Position numbers and translations under genes: made by a program
Notes under the pieces: generated by a model
Told to the model about the DNA's origin: nothing
Seen by the model: the letters and a program-made list of their open reading frames with translations, nothing else
Database searches by the model: none
From: Bin22 sp965207275
Lineage (GTDB): Bacteria > Chloroflexota > Dehalococcoidia > Lucifugimonadales > UBA3495
Assembly (NCBI GenBank): GCA_965207275.1
Contig: CBDBMH010000002.1
Location: 1,984,001-2,048,000 of the forward strand
Direction: 5' to 3'
Length of the DNA: 64,000 nt
In this document: positions 34,929 to 44,340 of the stretch, piece after piece
How positions within the stretch are numbered: the first letter of the stretch is position 1
Layout of the letters: every line of letters starts with the position of its first letter

Positions 34929-35978
34929 TTACAGGTTCTTCTGGGCCGAGACATAGGTGTCCAGCTTGTTGTATATCTGTATCCGGTTGCGCTGGGTATC
35001 GGCGATCAGCAGGCGGTTGCGGGTATTGTCGTAAGCCACCGCCTGGGGCATGGCCAGCCGCCACTCCACCGACAGGTCCTTCACCTCCCGGCGGCGAAGC
35101 AAAGCCTGGGGACTGGCGTTGACTGCCGGCCTCGCCCACTTGGAAAACTCCTGGGCGTCGCCTATGAAACTGGTAAGGAACCTGCCGTCAGCAGCGAAGG
35201 CCTGCACCCGGCTGTTGCCCCAGTCGCACACGTAAACGTCTCCCTCGCTATCCACCGCTACGTCCGAAGGACGGTTTAGCTGCCCCCGACCGGTCCCGTA
35301 AGTCCCAAACTCGGCCACAAACTCGCCGTCGGTGGTCAGTTTCTGCGCTCGGTTGTTTTTCGTGTCGGCGACGTACAGGTAGCCGTCCTCCCCGAGGGTC
35401 AGGCCCCACGGACCATTGAACTGGCCCTCGCCGTCGCCGAAGCTGCCAAACTCCGACTGGTACGACCCGTCAAGCCCCAGCTTCTGCACCCGGTGATTCC
35501 GGCCATCCACCACGTACACCGTGTCCTGGTCATCAATAAGGATGCGATTGGGACCCAGGAACTGCCCGGGCCCGCTACCCTGGGCGCCCCAGTGGGTTAC
35601 GAAGTCGCCTTCCGGGTCAAAAATATTGACCCGGTTCAGCCACTCGTCGGTAACGTAAGCGTTGCCTTTGGAGTCCAGGGCCACTCCGGCGGGCCAGATC
35701 AATTCGCCGTCGCAGTCGCCGTACCCACTGAAGTCCCTGATCCATTCCTCGTCCTCGTTTTCTCCGCCGATATAGAAGACGCCGATGCGGGAGCCATGGG
35801 ACATCTTGTTCCAGGGGGCGCCTGGTACATATTCAGCCCCCCGGTCAACCACATATATCTTGTCTTCGCTGGCCAGGCACATGTCCACCGGCGTATTGAA
35901 GCCCGCGCCGGACACAGCGCCCCGGCCAACCACTCGGCTGTAGTCGAAGACTCTGCCCGCCACTAACTGGGTTACCAT
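34929..35978 (-). CDS. NHL-repeat beta-propeller protein
   Basis: A 349-residue NHL protein. Five or six blades follow the pattern P-GVALDSKGNAYVTDEWLNRVNIFDPEG, NRILIDDQDTVYVVDGRNHRVQKLG, PWGLTLGEDGYLYVADTKNNRAQKL and PSDVAVDSEGDVYVCDWGNSRVQAF. No signal peptide. ATG 35978 is chosen, with AGGAGG nine bases upstream, over a TTG two codons earlier. It follows DUF1800 by 46 bp on the same strand, which suggests a two-gene unit; NHL plus DUF1800 adjacency may indicate shared handling of an extracellular or storage polymer, but this is speculative. Confidence 0.88.
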   Translation of the reverse strand: MVTQLVAGRVFDYSRVVGRGAVSGAGFNTPVDMCLASEDKIYVVDRGAEYVPGAPWNKMSHGSRIGVFYIGGENEDEEWIRDFSGYGDCDGELIWPAGVALDSKGNAYVTDEWLNRVNIFDPEGDFVTHWGAQGSGPGQFLGPNRILIDDQDTVYVVDGRNHRVQKLGLDGSYQSEFGSFGDGEGQFNGPWGLTLGEDGYLYVADTKNNRAQKLTTDGEFVAEFGTYGTGRGQLNRPSDVAVDSEGDVYVCDWGNSRVQAFAADGRFLTSFIGDAQEFSKWARPAVNASPQALLRRREVKDLSVEWRLAMPQAVAYDNTRNRLLIADTQRNRIQIYNKLDTYVSAQKNL

Positions 35979-36024
35979 ATCCAAGTCCTCCTGGCGTGCC
36001 CCGTCCAGGGCTGCGCCCTACTCT

Positions 36025-37416
36025 TTACGCGTATTGGTACTCCCGGAGGGAAACTACCAGCTGCAGCATCTCTGCCACTCGGTCCTCGGCGTTATCATCG
36101 ACCCATTGCAAGTCGCCTGAGTCGCTGGCGTGATTGATCATCTCCTGGCGGTTCTCCGCCTGTACTGTCAAGGGCCCCATCAGATCCAGGCAGCCGTCAA
36201 CCAACTGCTGGGGGGTAAGGTCGCCCTGGGCCTGCAGCCTGTCAATCATTCCCCGGACGCCGGGCCGGTCGGTCTGCGAGACCATGTCGGCAGAGAAGTT
36301 AATGCGCTTCATCAGGGAGCCGCTGTTGATCCACTCGGCCCCGGTGTGCCAGCCTTCCACGCTGGGGGGATTCATTATTTCCTGGCCCATGTACCCCGAT
36401 TCCTTGGTGAGGATGCCAATGCCCGGGGCGGGGAATTCGTAGTCGCCCACGAACCGCAGCGTGCCAACCACCACTTCGATGGGACTCTTGATCTTGGCGA
36501 AGCGGGCGTTCTTGAAGAAATCGGAGTTGAACAGGACCCGCAGTACCGGCGTCATCTGGTAGCCCGAATCCACGAAGGTCTGGGCCAGCAGTTCGACGGC
36601 CTCCGGGTCGTTGGGCGGCGTCACCGACCAGGCCGGTACCTGTGGCTCGTCCGCCACGAAAAAGTTGTACAGGTGCCTGGCGACGAACCGGGCCGTGGCG
36701 GGATGGGCGCAAACTATGTCGATAATGTCCTCACCGTTGAAATTGCCGGACTTCCCCAGGAATTCCTTGTCCTCGTCATCGTGGTCCTCTTCCTGGTACT
36801 CGAACTCCCAGTCGAACCGGCCGTAAGCTTGTCGGGGAATCATAGGGGAGATCGTCCACCCGGTGAAGGCCCGGGAGCACTCGCGAACATCAACCTCGGT
36901 GTAGTTGCCCACTCCCATGCTGAACAGTTCCAGCAACTCGCGTCCCCAGTTCTCGTTGACCGCGTAAACGTGGTTGTCGCAGTTGTCCAGCCAGTAAATC
37001 ATGGCCGGGTCTTTGGCCAGGGCCACCAACAGTTCCCGGTAGTTGCCCATGCCCAGGTCCCGGAACATGTCAATCTGCTTGAAAACCTCGTGGTAATGGT
37101 CAATCTTGGAGTATCCCGTGGCGAAGACCTGGTGCCAGAACAGCACCATCTTCTCCTGCAGTACCCGCTGCGTGTTGACCATGTCGTTCAGCCATACGGC
37201 GCCGCCCATACCGGCCGATGTGGGAGGCTTCCAGTACCCCGGCTGGTACCGTAGAAAGTCCAGCCGGTCCGACCCCTCCACCGTGTCGGGATTCAGCAAC
37301 TCCTCCACCGTAGCCTCGTACCCCTTGGCAACCCGTGCCTCAAGTTCATCACGGGTAGCGCCAAAGCCGGCGCGGCGCATCAGGTGGGCCATCAATTCAA
37401 TATCCTGGTTAGCCAC
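36025..37416 (-). CDS. DUF1800 family protein
   Basis: A 463-residue DUF1800 protein. It has the family start ELMAHLMRRAGFGATRDELE, the central VLQEKMVLFWHQVFATGY, NENWGRELLELFSMGVGNYTE and CSRAFTGW, and the C-terminal PPSVEGWHTGAEWINSG. GTG 37416 fits the family N-terminus with GGAGG ten bases before; the frame is open to 37569 but that upstream part looks non-coding. DUF1800 genes usually sit next to a DUF1501 gene; none is present here. Biochemical role unknown. An NHL gene follows at 46 bp. Confidence 0.88.
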   Translation of the reverse strand: MANQDIELMAHLMRRAGFGATRDELEARVAKGYEATVEELLNPDTVEGSDRLDFLRYQPGYWKPPTSAGMGGAVWLNDMVNTQRVLQEKMVLFWHQVFATGYSKIDHYHEVFKQIDMFRDLGMGNYRELLVALAKDPAMIYWLDNCDNHVYAVNENWGRELLELFSMGVGNYTEVDVRECSRAFTGWTISPMIPRQAYGRFDWEFEYQEEDHDDEDKEFLGKSGNFNGEDIIDIVCAHPATARFVARHLYNFFVADEPQVPAWSVTPPNDPEAVELLAQTFVDSGYQMTPVLRVLFNSDFFKNARFAKIKSPIEVVVGTLRFVGDYEFPAPGIGILTKESGYMGQEIMNPPSVEGWHTGAEWINSGSLMKRINFSADMVSQTDRPGVRGMIDRLQAQGDLTPQQLVDGCLDLMGPLTVQAENRQEMINHASDSGDLQWVDDNAEDRVAEMLQLVVSLREYQYA

Positions 37417-37564
37417 CTTTACCTTACCTCCGTTGCTGGGAACTCCCCAGCGCGAGTTCCTTATTGGCGAAACCTGCTGCCTGAGCCAAGCCGGCGCAAA
37501 TGCCGCGCGGCGTCGAGCAACAGCAAGATTATCGATACTACGGGGTTTTTCTGTCAAGTTTGGG

Positions 37565-38480
37565 CCCATTGGTGACAGGGCAATCGCACTATAAACTCCC
37601 CTCGAGTTGCGCCAGGCCTGGCAGAAATAATCAAGTCACCCTGAGTCCGCCCCCGCGGACCGAAGCAGAATGTCCGCCCTTGGCGGGGGCATAAACTCCT
37701 GGCAGGCAGTCGTACACTGGGTCCCAATGCCTGGATGGCAGCTACGGATTCAGATGCTTCGGCGTCCCACTCGGTAGAATATCTGCCTTTGGCGGGCGGA
37801 CAGAGCCTGGCCGAGGGACTCAGCATGATATTCTTTAGAACGCCATAGCCCTGGTGACGCCTGCCTCTTGATTCCCTGGATAACGCTTCCCTACCATACT
37901 TCCATGGCCCCTTCATGACTTAGCCCTGCCAAACTCAGATCGCCCCCTTCCCTGAGTCAGTGGAATCCGCCTCAGGCGGACCCTTGGCGGGAGCGGCCGG
38001 AGGTCAGGACGTCTTCCTGGCCCCAGTCTGGACAGTGGCCCAAAATGGCCCAAAATGGCCCGGAATGGCCCACCCGGTCTACCCATTTCCTATCTGGCCA
38101 GTGGCCCATTTTCGGGCCACCGGAGCGCCATCTGACCCGCCTTCCAGATACGAAACGGCCCAAAATGGCCCAAAATGGCGCGGAAATCAAAAAATTGCAT
38201 TATCGGAGAACCCCAAGTCAGGCGGTGACCCATTGACTAGCCCACGTTTCAGGCTTGTAAGTCGGTCGTTCGTCTTGCCGCTCCCGGGGAACCCGGCGGT
38301 GGCCGGTCACCAGGCCAACGGCAATATGCTCCGGGGAAGACTCGTCGTTCCCGCGCCTTTGGGAACCTTGAACCGGGAGAAAGAGCGCATTTGCCCTTGA
38401 CGACAGCTGAACGCCCTTTGTCGGAATCAGAGACCGATTCCCCTGCTCAAATCCCGCCCAAGTTGCAACCACCAACCTCC
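37565..38480 (+). repeat. Large non-coding dispersed repeat, copy B
   Basis: Second copy of the element at 3600-4560, same orientation. Common blocks: CCTGCCTCTTGATTCCCTGG (near 37859), CCGCCT(C/G)AGGCGGACCCTTGG, GGAGGTCAGGACGTC, tandem GGCCCAAAATGGCCC (38037-38073), CTATCTGGCCAG, ATACGAAACGGCCC and CAAAAAATTGCATTATC. The order is mostly kept, with local differences in the first 250 bases, where some blocks are inverted. No gene within. The remaining 38481-38665 leads to the korA ribosome site. Confidence 0.8.
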
Positions 38481-38665
38481 GGCCTTATACTACGCCTTTA
38501 AGGCAAATGGGAACCTGTTCCCAAGTTTTAACATATGGCAATGGAAGTCACGGCTGCCGGTTTCTCAGCAGCCCTGAAATAATTCTTGGCATTGAGAGTT
38601 TGTAGTCCAGCCGTCCTGGGTAAGACCCAAACCGGTCCCAGACGGCTTTGCTCTAGGAGAATCGC

Positions 38666-40444
38666 ATGGCGTCAGACAAGTACGACCTTGCCATGGGTAT
38701 CGGCGGTGAGGCCGGCCAGGGTATCGCGACCCCGGGCGACATTCTTGCCCGCATCTTTGTCCGCCGTGGCCTTCACCTCTATACCTATAACGCTTACCAG
38801 TCCATCATTCGCGGCGGCCACATCTTTCTGACTGTCCGCGTTTCCGACCAGGAAATCTACAGCCACGGCGACAAGCTGGACCTGCTCCTTTGCCTTAATC
38901 AGGACACCATGGACCGACATCTGAACCTGATGGGTTCAGGCAGCAGGGTCATTTACAACGCCGACAGCATCACACCGGGCGCCGTCAACGAGGGCGTGCA
39001 CCTTTGCGGCCTGCCCGTGGCTGACCTTAGCCAGAGCCGAAATCGACTGGTCCAGAACACCATCGCCGTGGGCGCCATCATGTCCCTCCTTGGCCTGGAC
39101 TTCGACATTCTGGAGGAAAGCCTCACCCTCCGTTTCCAGCGCCAGGGTCAGAACGTAATTGACGAAAACGTACGGGTGGCCCGTGGTGGTTTTGATTACG
39201 CCTCCGAAAACTTTGTACCGTACTATGACTCCCTCCCCGACGGCGGCAAGCCCCTGGCCGTCTGGGCCGGCAATGACGCCATCGCCATGGGCGGTGCGGC
39301 CGCCGGCGTCAAGTTCTACTGTGCCTACCCCATGAGTCCGTCCAGCGGCATCCTCCACTGGATGGCCGCCAATGCTCGCAATCTTGGCATTATGGTCCGC
39401 CAGGTCGAGGATGAAATCGGCGTGGCCAACATGGCCATCGGCGCCGCACACACGGGTGTTCGCGCCATGTGCGGCACCTCCGGCGGCGGCTTCGCCCTGA
39501 TGACCGAGGCTGTCGGCGCCGCTGGAATGATGGAGATTCCTATTGTCTTTATCAACGTCCAGCGGGCCGGTCCCTCCACCGGCGTCCCCACCAAAACCGA
39601 ACAGGGCGACCTGTGGCAGGTGCTGGGCGCCAGCCAGGGCGACTTCGAGCGCTTCATAGTCGCTCCCACCAGCGCCCTGGACTGCTTCAACACCATGCCC
39701 GAACTGTTCAACCTGGTGGACCAGGTCCAGTGCCCCGCCATCGTCCTGTCCGACCTGCTTATCGGCGAAGGGCGTTTCAGCGTGGACCCCGACGACATCG
39801 ATATGCACCCGCACATTGACCGGGGCGACCTCATCACCGAGCCCGCCCCTTCCAACGGATACATGCGCTACGAGAACACCGATTCCGGAGTGTCGCCCCG
39901 GGCGCTGCCCGGCGTTCCCGGCTACGTTCACGTGGTCGCCACCGACGAGCACGACGAAAACTCCGTCCTTATCAGCGACGAGTTCACCAACCCCCTCAAG
40001 CGCCGCATGATGGTGGAAAAGCGGGCCCGCAAGTTCCAGGACGTCGTTAAGGAAATCGCGCCACCCCAGATCGAGGGCTCCGCCGAAGCAGATGTTACCC
40101 TGGTGGGCTGGGGTTCCACCGAGGGAGTTATCCGTGAGGCCCGGCAGCTATTGGCCGACCAGGGCCTCTCCGCCAATCAGCTTGCCATCAAGTGGATCGT
40201 TCCCTTCCACGTTGACCAGATTACGGACATCGTCACGGCGGCAAGGAAAGTCTTCATAGTCGAAAACAACCATTCCGGCCAGTTCTACCGCTACATGCGC
40301 AGCGAGACTGGCCTTTCCGTTGACGGCCATATTCGCAAGTACGACGGCGAACCCTTCATGCCCCACCACATAGCCAACGGCGTGAAGGAACTGCTGGCCG
40401 GAAGCGCTGAAGTATTCGTTCCTGACCAGGAAGTAATTGTCTAA
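38666..40444 (+). CDS. korA: 2-oxoacid:ferredoxin oxidoreductase, gamma-alpha fusion subunit
   Basis: A 592-residue fused subunit. The N-terminal gamma domain (about residues 1-185) shows MGIGGEAGQGIATPGDILARIF and the alpha domain begins near 195 with AVWAGNDAIAMGGAAAGVKFYCAYPMSPSSGILHW, then VEDEIGVANMAIGAAHTGVRA and TSGGGFALMTEAVGAAGMMEIP. A C-terminal PFOR-II domain follows (VTLVGWGSTEGVIREA). This is the KorA/PorA type that oxidises 2-oxoglutarate, pyruvate or similar acids to acyl-CoA with ferredoxin. The beta subunit follows 149 bp later. ATG 38666 behind AGGAGAAT. Precise substrate not decided; 2-oxoglutarate is the common case for this fused form. Confidence 0.92.
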   Translation: MASDKYDLAMGIGGEAGQGIATPGDILARIFVRRGLHLYTYNAYQSIIRGGHIFLTVRVSDQEIYSHGDKLDLLLCLNQDTMDRHLNLMGSGSRVIYNADSITPGAVNEGVHLCGLPVADLSQSRNRLVQNTIAVGAIMSLLGLDFDILEESLTLRFQRQGQNVIDENVRVARGGFDYASENFVPYYDSLPDGGKPLAVWAGNDAIAMGGAAAGVKFYCAYPMSPSSGILHWMAANARNLGIMVRQVEDEIGVANMAIGAAHTGVRAMCGTSGGGFALMTEAVGAAGMMEIPIVFINVQRAGPSTGVPTKTEQGDLWQVLGASQGDFERFIVAPTSALDCFNTMPELFNLVDQVQCPAIVLSDLLIGEGRFSVDPDDIDMHPHIDRGDLITEPAPSNGYMRYENTDSGVSPRALPGVPGYVHVVATDEHDENSVLISDEFTNPLKRRMMVEKRARKFQDVVKEIAPPQIEGSAEADVTLVGWGSTEGVIREARQLLADQGLSANQLAIKWIVPFHVDQITDIVTAARKVFIVENNHSGQFYRYMRSETGLSVDGHIRKYDGEPFMPHHIANGVKELLAGSAEVFVPDQEVIV

Positions 40445-40592
40445 AATCCCTTCCTCCTCGACGGGGAAGGCAAGGACGGGGGTAGAATATTTCCGCTCAT
40501 CCTGAGCCTGTCGAAGGACACCCCTTGACCGGGGGAGGCCAGGATGGGGGCGAACCGAACCCCCGCCAAAAAATCGTTTTGAGGGAAGGCCG

Positions 40593-41504
40593 ATGACAAC
40601 TACCGAAAGCAATGCGGGAGACGTTGGTGTCGTTGCATTAACGGCGCGGGACTTTAAGGGAGCCGTGGACCCGGACTGGTGCCCGGGCTGCGGCGATTTC
40701 GGGGTGCTCAACAGCCTCCAGCGGGCCGTTGCCGGCCTGGGTCTCCAGCCCCACGAAATTCTTACCGTCAGCGGCATCGGCTGCTCCTCCAACCTGCCTG
40801 GCTATTTCAACAGCTATGGCATGCACACTCTCCACGGCCGCTCCCTGGCCGTGGCCACCGGCGCCAAGCTGGCCAACCACGAACTCACCGTGGTGGTCAC
40901 CGGCGGTGACGGCGACGGTTACGGCATAGGCGGCAATCACTTCACCCATACCGCCCGGCGCAACATCGACCTGACTTACATCGTCATGAACAACCAGATC
41001 TACGGCCTCACCACCGGCCAGATCTCCCCCACCAGCCGGGACGGGATGAAGACCAAGAGCACTCCCTTCGGCAGCGTGGAAATGCCCGTCAACCCCATCA
41101 CCTCGGCCATCATGAACGGCGCCACCTTCGTGGCCCGAGGCTACAGCGGCGATGTACGCCACCTGACCGACCTGATGACTAAAGCCATCGAGCACAAGGG
41201 TTTTGCCCTGGTGGATGTCTTCAGCCCCTGCGTTACCTTCAACCTCGATAACACCCACAACTTTTTCAAAGACCGGGTGGTAAAGCTGGAGGACGAGGAG
41301 CACAACACCGCCGACTGGAAGCTGGCCTGCGAAAAGGCCATGGAGTGGGGTGATACCATCTACACCGGTATCTTCTTCCAGACCCCCGAGAGCGTCAGCC
41401 TCGGCCGCCGCGAACCCGTCCTGGACGAGGGTGGCCCCCTGGCCTTCCGGGAACTGGGGTTGAGCGAAGACCAAGCCAGCAACATCATCCGGCGAATGAT
41501 GTAG
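40593..41504 (+). CDS. korB: 2-oxoacid:ferredoxin oxidoreductase, beta subunit
   Basis: A 303-residue thiamine-diphosphate subunit. DPDWCPGCGDFG (Cys30 and Cys33) starts the Fe-S ligand set and SGIGCSS supplies another. The ThDP motif is GGDGDGYGIGGNHFTHTARRN followed by MNNQIYGLTTGQ-SPTS. Length fits KorB. The gap to korA (40445-40592) holds small repeats CCTGAGCCTGTCGAAGGA and GGGGGAGGCCAGGATGGGGG. A strong terminator follows. With korA it forms the complete alpha-gamma/beta enzyme. Confidence 0.94.
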   Translation: MTTTESNAGDVGVVALTARDFKGAVDPDWCPGCGDFGVLNSLQRAVAGLGLQPHEILTVSGIGCSSNLPGYFNSYGMHTLHGRSLAVATGAKLANHELTVVVTGGDGDGYGIGGNHFTHTARRNIDLTYIVMNNQIYGLTTGQISPTSRDGMKTKSTPFGSVEMPVNPITSAIMNGATFVARGYSGDVRHLTDLMTKAIEHKGFALVDVFSPCVTFNLDNTHNFFKDRVVKLEDEEHNTADWKLACEKAMEWGDTIYTGIFFQTPESVSLGRREPVLDEGGPLAFRELGLSEDQASNIIRRMM

Positions 41505-41533
41505 CGTACTCTGCCTGGAAGACAAAAAACGTA

Positions 41534-41566
41534 GGGGCAGCCCTTGTGGCTGCCCCCATTTTTTTC
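41534..41566 (+). terminator. Rho-independent terminator after korB (AGGGGC hairpin)
   Basis: GGGGCAGCC (41534-41542) and GGCTGCCCC (41548-41556) around CTTGT, followed by a run of seven T. It is also a member of the AGGGGC hairpin family. Confidence 0.85.
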
Positions 41567-41616
41567 CTGCATTAACGCATACTGAACCTGTATGCTTTGG
41601 CCAGGCCAAGACATAC

Positions 41617-41641
41617 AGGGGCGGGTACAAAACCCGCCCCT
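41617..41641. terminator. Second AGGGGC hairpin between convergent genes
   Basis: AGGGGCGGGT (41617-41626) pairs perfectly with ACCCGCCCCT (41632-41641) around ACAAA, then TTTCCTTATC. It lies 50 bases after the stop of the minus-strand VOC gene and may end transcription from both sides. Confidence 0.6.
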
Positions 41642-41690
41642 TTCCTTATCCCACAAGCAAACATTCGTGTCTGTCCGGGGCTAAGCGCTC

Positions 41691-42926
41691 CTACCCCAGC
41701 GGCCCCGCAAACACCTGGTCAACATACGTATCCGACAGTGGCTCCACCCGATCCGGCCAGTCGGATGATACCTGCCGCCGTAACTCCTGCGGCCGCGGCT
41801 TTCCGCTCCACCCGATCTGTTCCATGTAATAGTAGAGCTGGATCATGTGCCCGTCCGGGTCGGTGGCAAAGGCCGCGTAGTCAATCCCCGGGTGCAGCTC
41901 CGGCGGCATCTCCTTGAACTCAACTCCGTTCTCCTTCAGGAACCCCACCGCGTTCCGCAACTGGCTGTAGCTGCCTACCTCTACGCCAAAGGACGCGCTG
42001 GTGGTGTGAGGACTGCACCCCAGCTCCTCCCGCAGCCCCTTGGGGAACAGGGCCAGGCTGTGGTGCTCCGCCCCGCTGCGCAGGAAGTAAAGGCGGTGTC
42101 CGCCCAGCTGGGTTTCCTCGGTAACGACGAACCCCAGGTGGTTGATGTAGAAGTCAAGCGACGCCTCCATGTCCTGGACGAACAGGTTTACCGGCCCGAT
42201 CTTGGTAATCTTGAAGGGCCTGGGCAGCATCACGCCCTCTACGTCGTACCTGGCCGGCAGCTGATTCACCCCTCGGAAGCCCGAGAAAATGTCGATCCCC
42301 TTGGCGGCGGCCTCGTCCACCTCTGCCTCCTCAGACATCTGAGGCAGGGTCGGCTCTTCGTGGAAGATCCGGTAGTACATTTCCCTCGGCTTGCTGCGGC
42401 GGGTCCAGTCAATCTGCTCTATGCCGTAGTAAAGCTCATTGATGTGCCCGTCCGGGTCGTAGGGATACACGTGCCAGTTGCTGCCCGGCATGTCCCGCCC
42501 CACTCGTTGAATGCCGATGCCCTGCTCCTCGAAGAAGTGGGCGCCATTGACCACCTCTTCCAGCGCCCCGGTTTGCCAGGTAATCTGGTTGATGGTCACC
42601 TCTCCCTTGCCGCCGCCACCGCCGCCGGCCGCTACAAAAGCGTCCATCACGTTGCGGGGGAACAGCACAAAGGCATGGTGGTCGCTGCCGTGGGTGAAGA
42701 AGACGCCCCGCCCATCCTCAATGTGCGACAGCTTGTCCTCCAGCCCTGGTATCTGCTTGAAGTCCAGCACGTCCGACTCATAGAAGCCAAGCAGGTCCCG
42801 ATAGAACTTTACCGACTCCTCCATTCGGTCCGAGTTAAACCCGAAATGCCCCAGCCGCCGAATCTTGAAGGGCCGGTCCAGCATCACGCCGCCAACACTG
42901 TACTGCTTCTTTTCCGTGGTAGTCAT
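41691..42926 (-). CDS. Two-module VOC protein (extradiol-dioxygenase-like)
   Basis: A 411-residue protein with two VOC modules, starting at ATG 42926 behind GGGGAGG. Module 1 (about residues 14-160) has RRLGHFGF, SDHHAFVLFP and GHINELYYGIEQ, giving His, His and Glu ligands. Module 2 (about 220-370) has PVNLFVQDME, AEHHSLALFP and GHMIQLYYYMEQ, where the first His is replaced by Asn and the Glu by Gln. In known extradiol dioxygenases the C-terminal module usually holds the iron; here only the N-terminal one looks competent. A ring-cleaving or related role is likely but unproven. Confidence 0.87.
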   Translation of the reverse strand: MTTTEKKQYSVGGVMLDRPFKIRRLGHFGFNSDRMEESVKFYRDLLGFYESDVLDFKQIPGLEDKLSHIEDGRGVFFTHGSDHHAFVLFPRNVMDAFVAAGGGGGGKGEVTINQITWQTGALEEVVNGAHFFEEQGIGIQRVGRDMPGSNWHVYPYDPDGHINELYYGIEQIDWTRRSKPREMYYRIFHEEPTLPQMSEEAEVDEAAAKGIDIFSGFRGVNQLPARYDVEGVMLPRPFKITKIGPVNLFVQDMEASLDFYINHLGFVVTEETQLGGHRLYFLRSGAEHHSLALFPKGLREELGCSPHTTSASFGVEVGSYSQLRNAVGFLKENGVEFKEMPPELHPGIDYAAFATDPDGHMIQLYYYMEQIGWSGKPRPQELRRQVSSDWPDRVEPLSDTYVDQVFAGPLG

Positions 42927-43504
42927 TGGCCTGCCTCCCCTTGGGAAATTGTTGCGTAAATTATCCACGAATCAACAGGAATGTCTACAGGTGTTTAATG
43001 TCAGTCAAACCAACTCTATCTCAGCCGTGGCGTCAACTCGCCGCTCTGGCGTAGGCCGGAATACAGAACTACCCCTGTGGCTTGCAATTGAGCATTCCAA
43101 ACCTTCCTGGACTCCGGATCAAGTCCGGAATGACTATGGAGATTAACTCATCCCTTTTAATTGGCTGCCCCACTGCTGACACAACCCCCTTGCCAACCCC
43201 GATAACCCATATTTACCATCATGTTAAGACGCTCAGAAATTCCCGACCCTTTGTCTTCAAAATAGATGGGACAAAATGGGACAGAATAGTACGGAAGAAA
43301 AAATTTTTCCCTCCAATTATGGGAGCGGAACATCCGCCATTAGCGGAAGGGACCGGGAGTGAGGGCCGCCACCATCACCCCGGCCACAGCTATAAAATAG
43401 ATGGAAATGAAAGGAAATGAGTGGGAAAAACAAAACTCGCCCCTCTCCCTATGGGAGAGGGGCCGGGCGTGACTGCGACTGCTCATCCTGAGCTTGTCGA
43501 AGGG
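42927..43504. repeat. Intergenic region with several small repeats
   Basis: About 580 bp. A CATTCCGG-type pair is at 43038-43135 (GGCGTAGGCCGGAATAC and GATCAAGTCCGGAATGAC). TGGGACAAAATGGGACAGAAT near 43270 weakly echoes the GGCCCAAAATGGCCC units of the large repeat. CCCCTCTCCCTATGGGAGAGG (43441-43461) and CATCCTGAGCTTGTCGAAGG (43485-43504) are further elements. No gene was found. Confidence 0.55.
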
Positions 43505-44218
43505 CTATCCCTTCAAGTACTTGTCAAAGAACTCGATGGTCCGGGGCCAGGCCAGGGCCGCTCCTTCCGGGTTGTGGCGCGCCCCCGTCCAGTCCATGAA
43601 GGCGTGGTCGGCGCCGGCGTAGGTATGGAACGTATGCTCCTTCCCCAGCCGGTTCAGCTCGGCGTCCAGCTTGGCCATGTCCTCCTGCGACGGGTTGCGG
43701 TCAATCTCCCCGAAGTGGAACAGCATGGGGCAGTCGATCCCGTCCGACAGCTCAAAGGGCGTCTTTTCGGGGTCGCCCCACTTGCCCATGATGGTCCCGC
43801 CGTAGAAGGGCACCGTGGCCTGGAAAATGGGGTTGACCGCCGCCATCAGCCACGCGACGCGGCCGCCCATGCAAAACCCGGTGACCCCGATGCGCTCGTT
43901 GTCTATGGCCGAGTTGCCCGTGAGGAAGTCCACGGCGGCGTTCATGTCGGCGATGACGTCCGCGTCGTTCAGGTAGTTCAGTCGCTCTAAACGGCCCCCG
44001 TTCAGTTGCTCCTCGGTGTAACGATGGAACAGGTCCGGCACCACTGCCACGTAACCCTCCTCGGCGAAGCGGTCGGCCATAACCTTGTCAAATTCGTCCA
44101 TCCCGCCCACGTGAAAGGCGATTACCACGGCGGGGAAAGGGCCGGAGCCGCTGGGTACGGCGGCATACATGTCCATTTCTTCCCCGTTAACGGTCAACTT
44201 GTCCATAAACGATGGCAT
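43505..44218 (-). CDS. Dienelactone hydrolase family protein
   Basis: A 237-residue alpha/beta hydrolase of the dienelactone hydrolase family. The nucleophile elbow is GFCMGG with Cys116, the usual Cys of this family. An Asp lies in the strand after it (about residue 170), and His is in GADHAFMDW (about 205). Known members open 4-carboxymethylenebut-2-en-4-olide to maleylacetate. A maleylacetate-reductase-like gene starts just upstream on the same strand (122 bp gap), which supports a role in aromatic ring degradation. ATG 44218 behind AGGTTC. Confidence 0.9.
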   Translation of the reverse strand: MPSFMDKLTVNGEEMDMYAAVPSGSGPFPAVVIAFHVGGMDEFDKVMADRFAEEGYVAVVPDLFHRYTEEQLNGGRLERLNYLNDADVIADMNAAVDFLTGNSAIDNERIGVTGFCMGGRVAWLMAAVNPIFQATVPFYGGTIMGKWGDPEKTPFELSDGIDCPMLFHFGEIDRNPSQEDMAKLDAELNRLGKEHTFHTYAGADHAFMDWTGARHNPEGAALAWPRTIEFFDKYLKG

Positions 44219-44340
44219 AACTAAGAACCTCCACTGTAGTTCTGGGTGCGTTCCAGGCGGGCCCAGCCTGGGCCGCCGCCGCCATTCTAGCAGATTGAAA
44301 GACTATTCAGGCGCGTTCGAGAAACGGTCTCTGGAATCAT

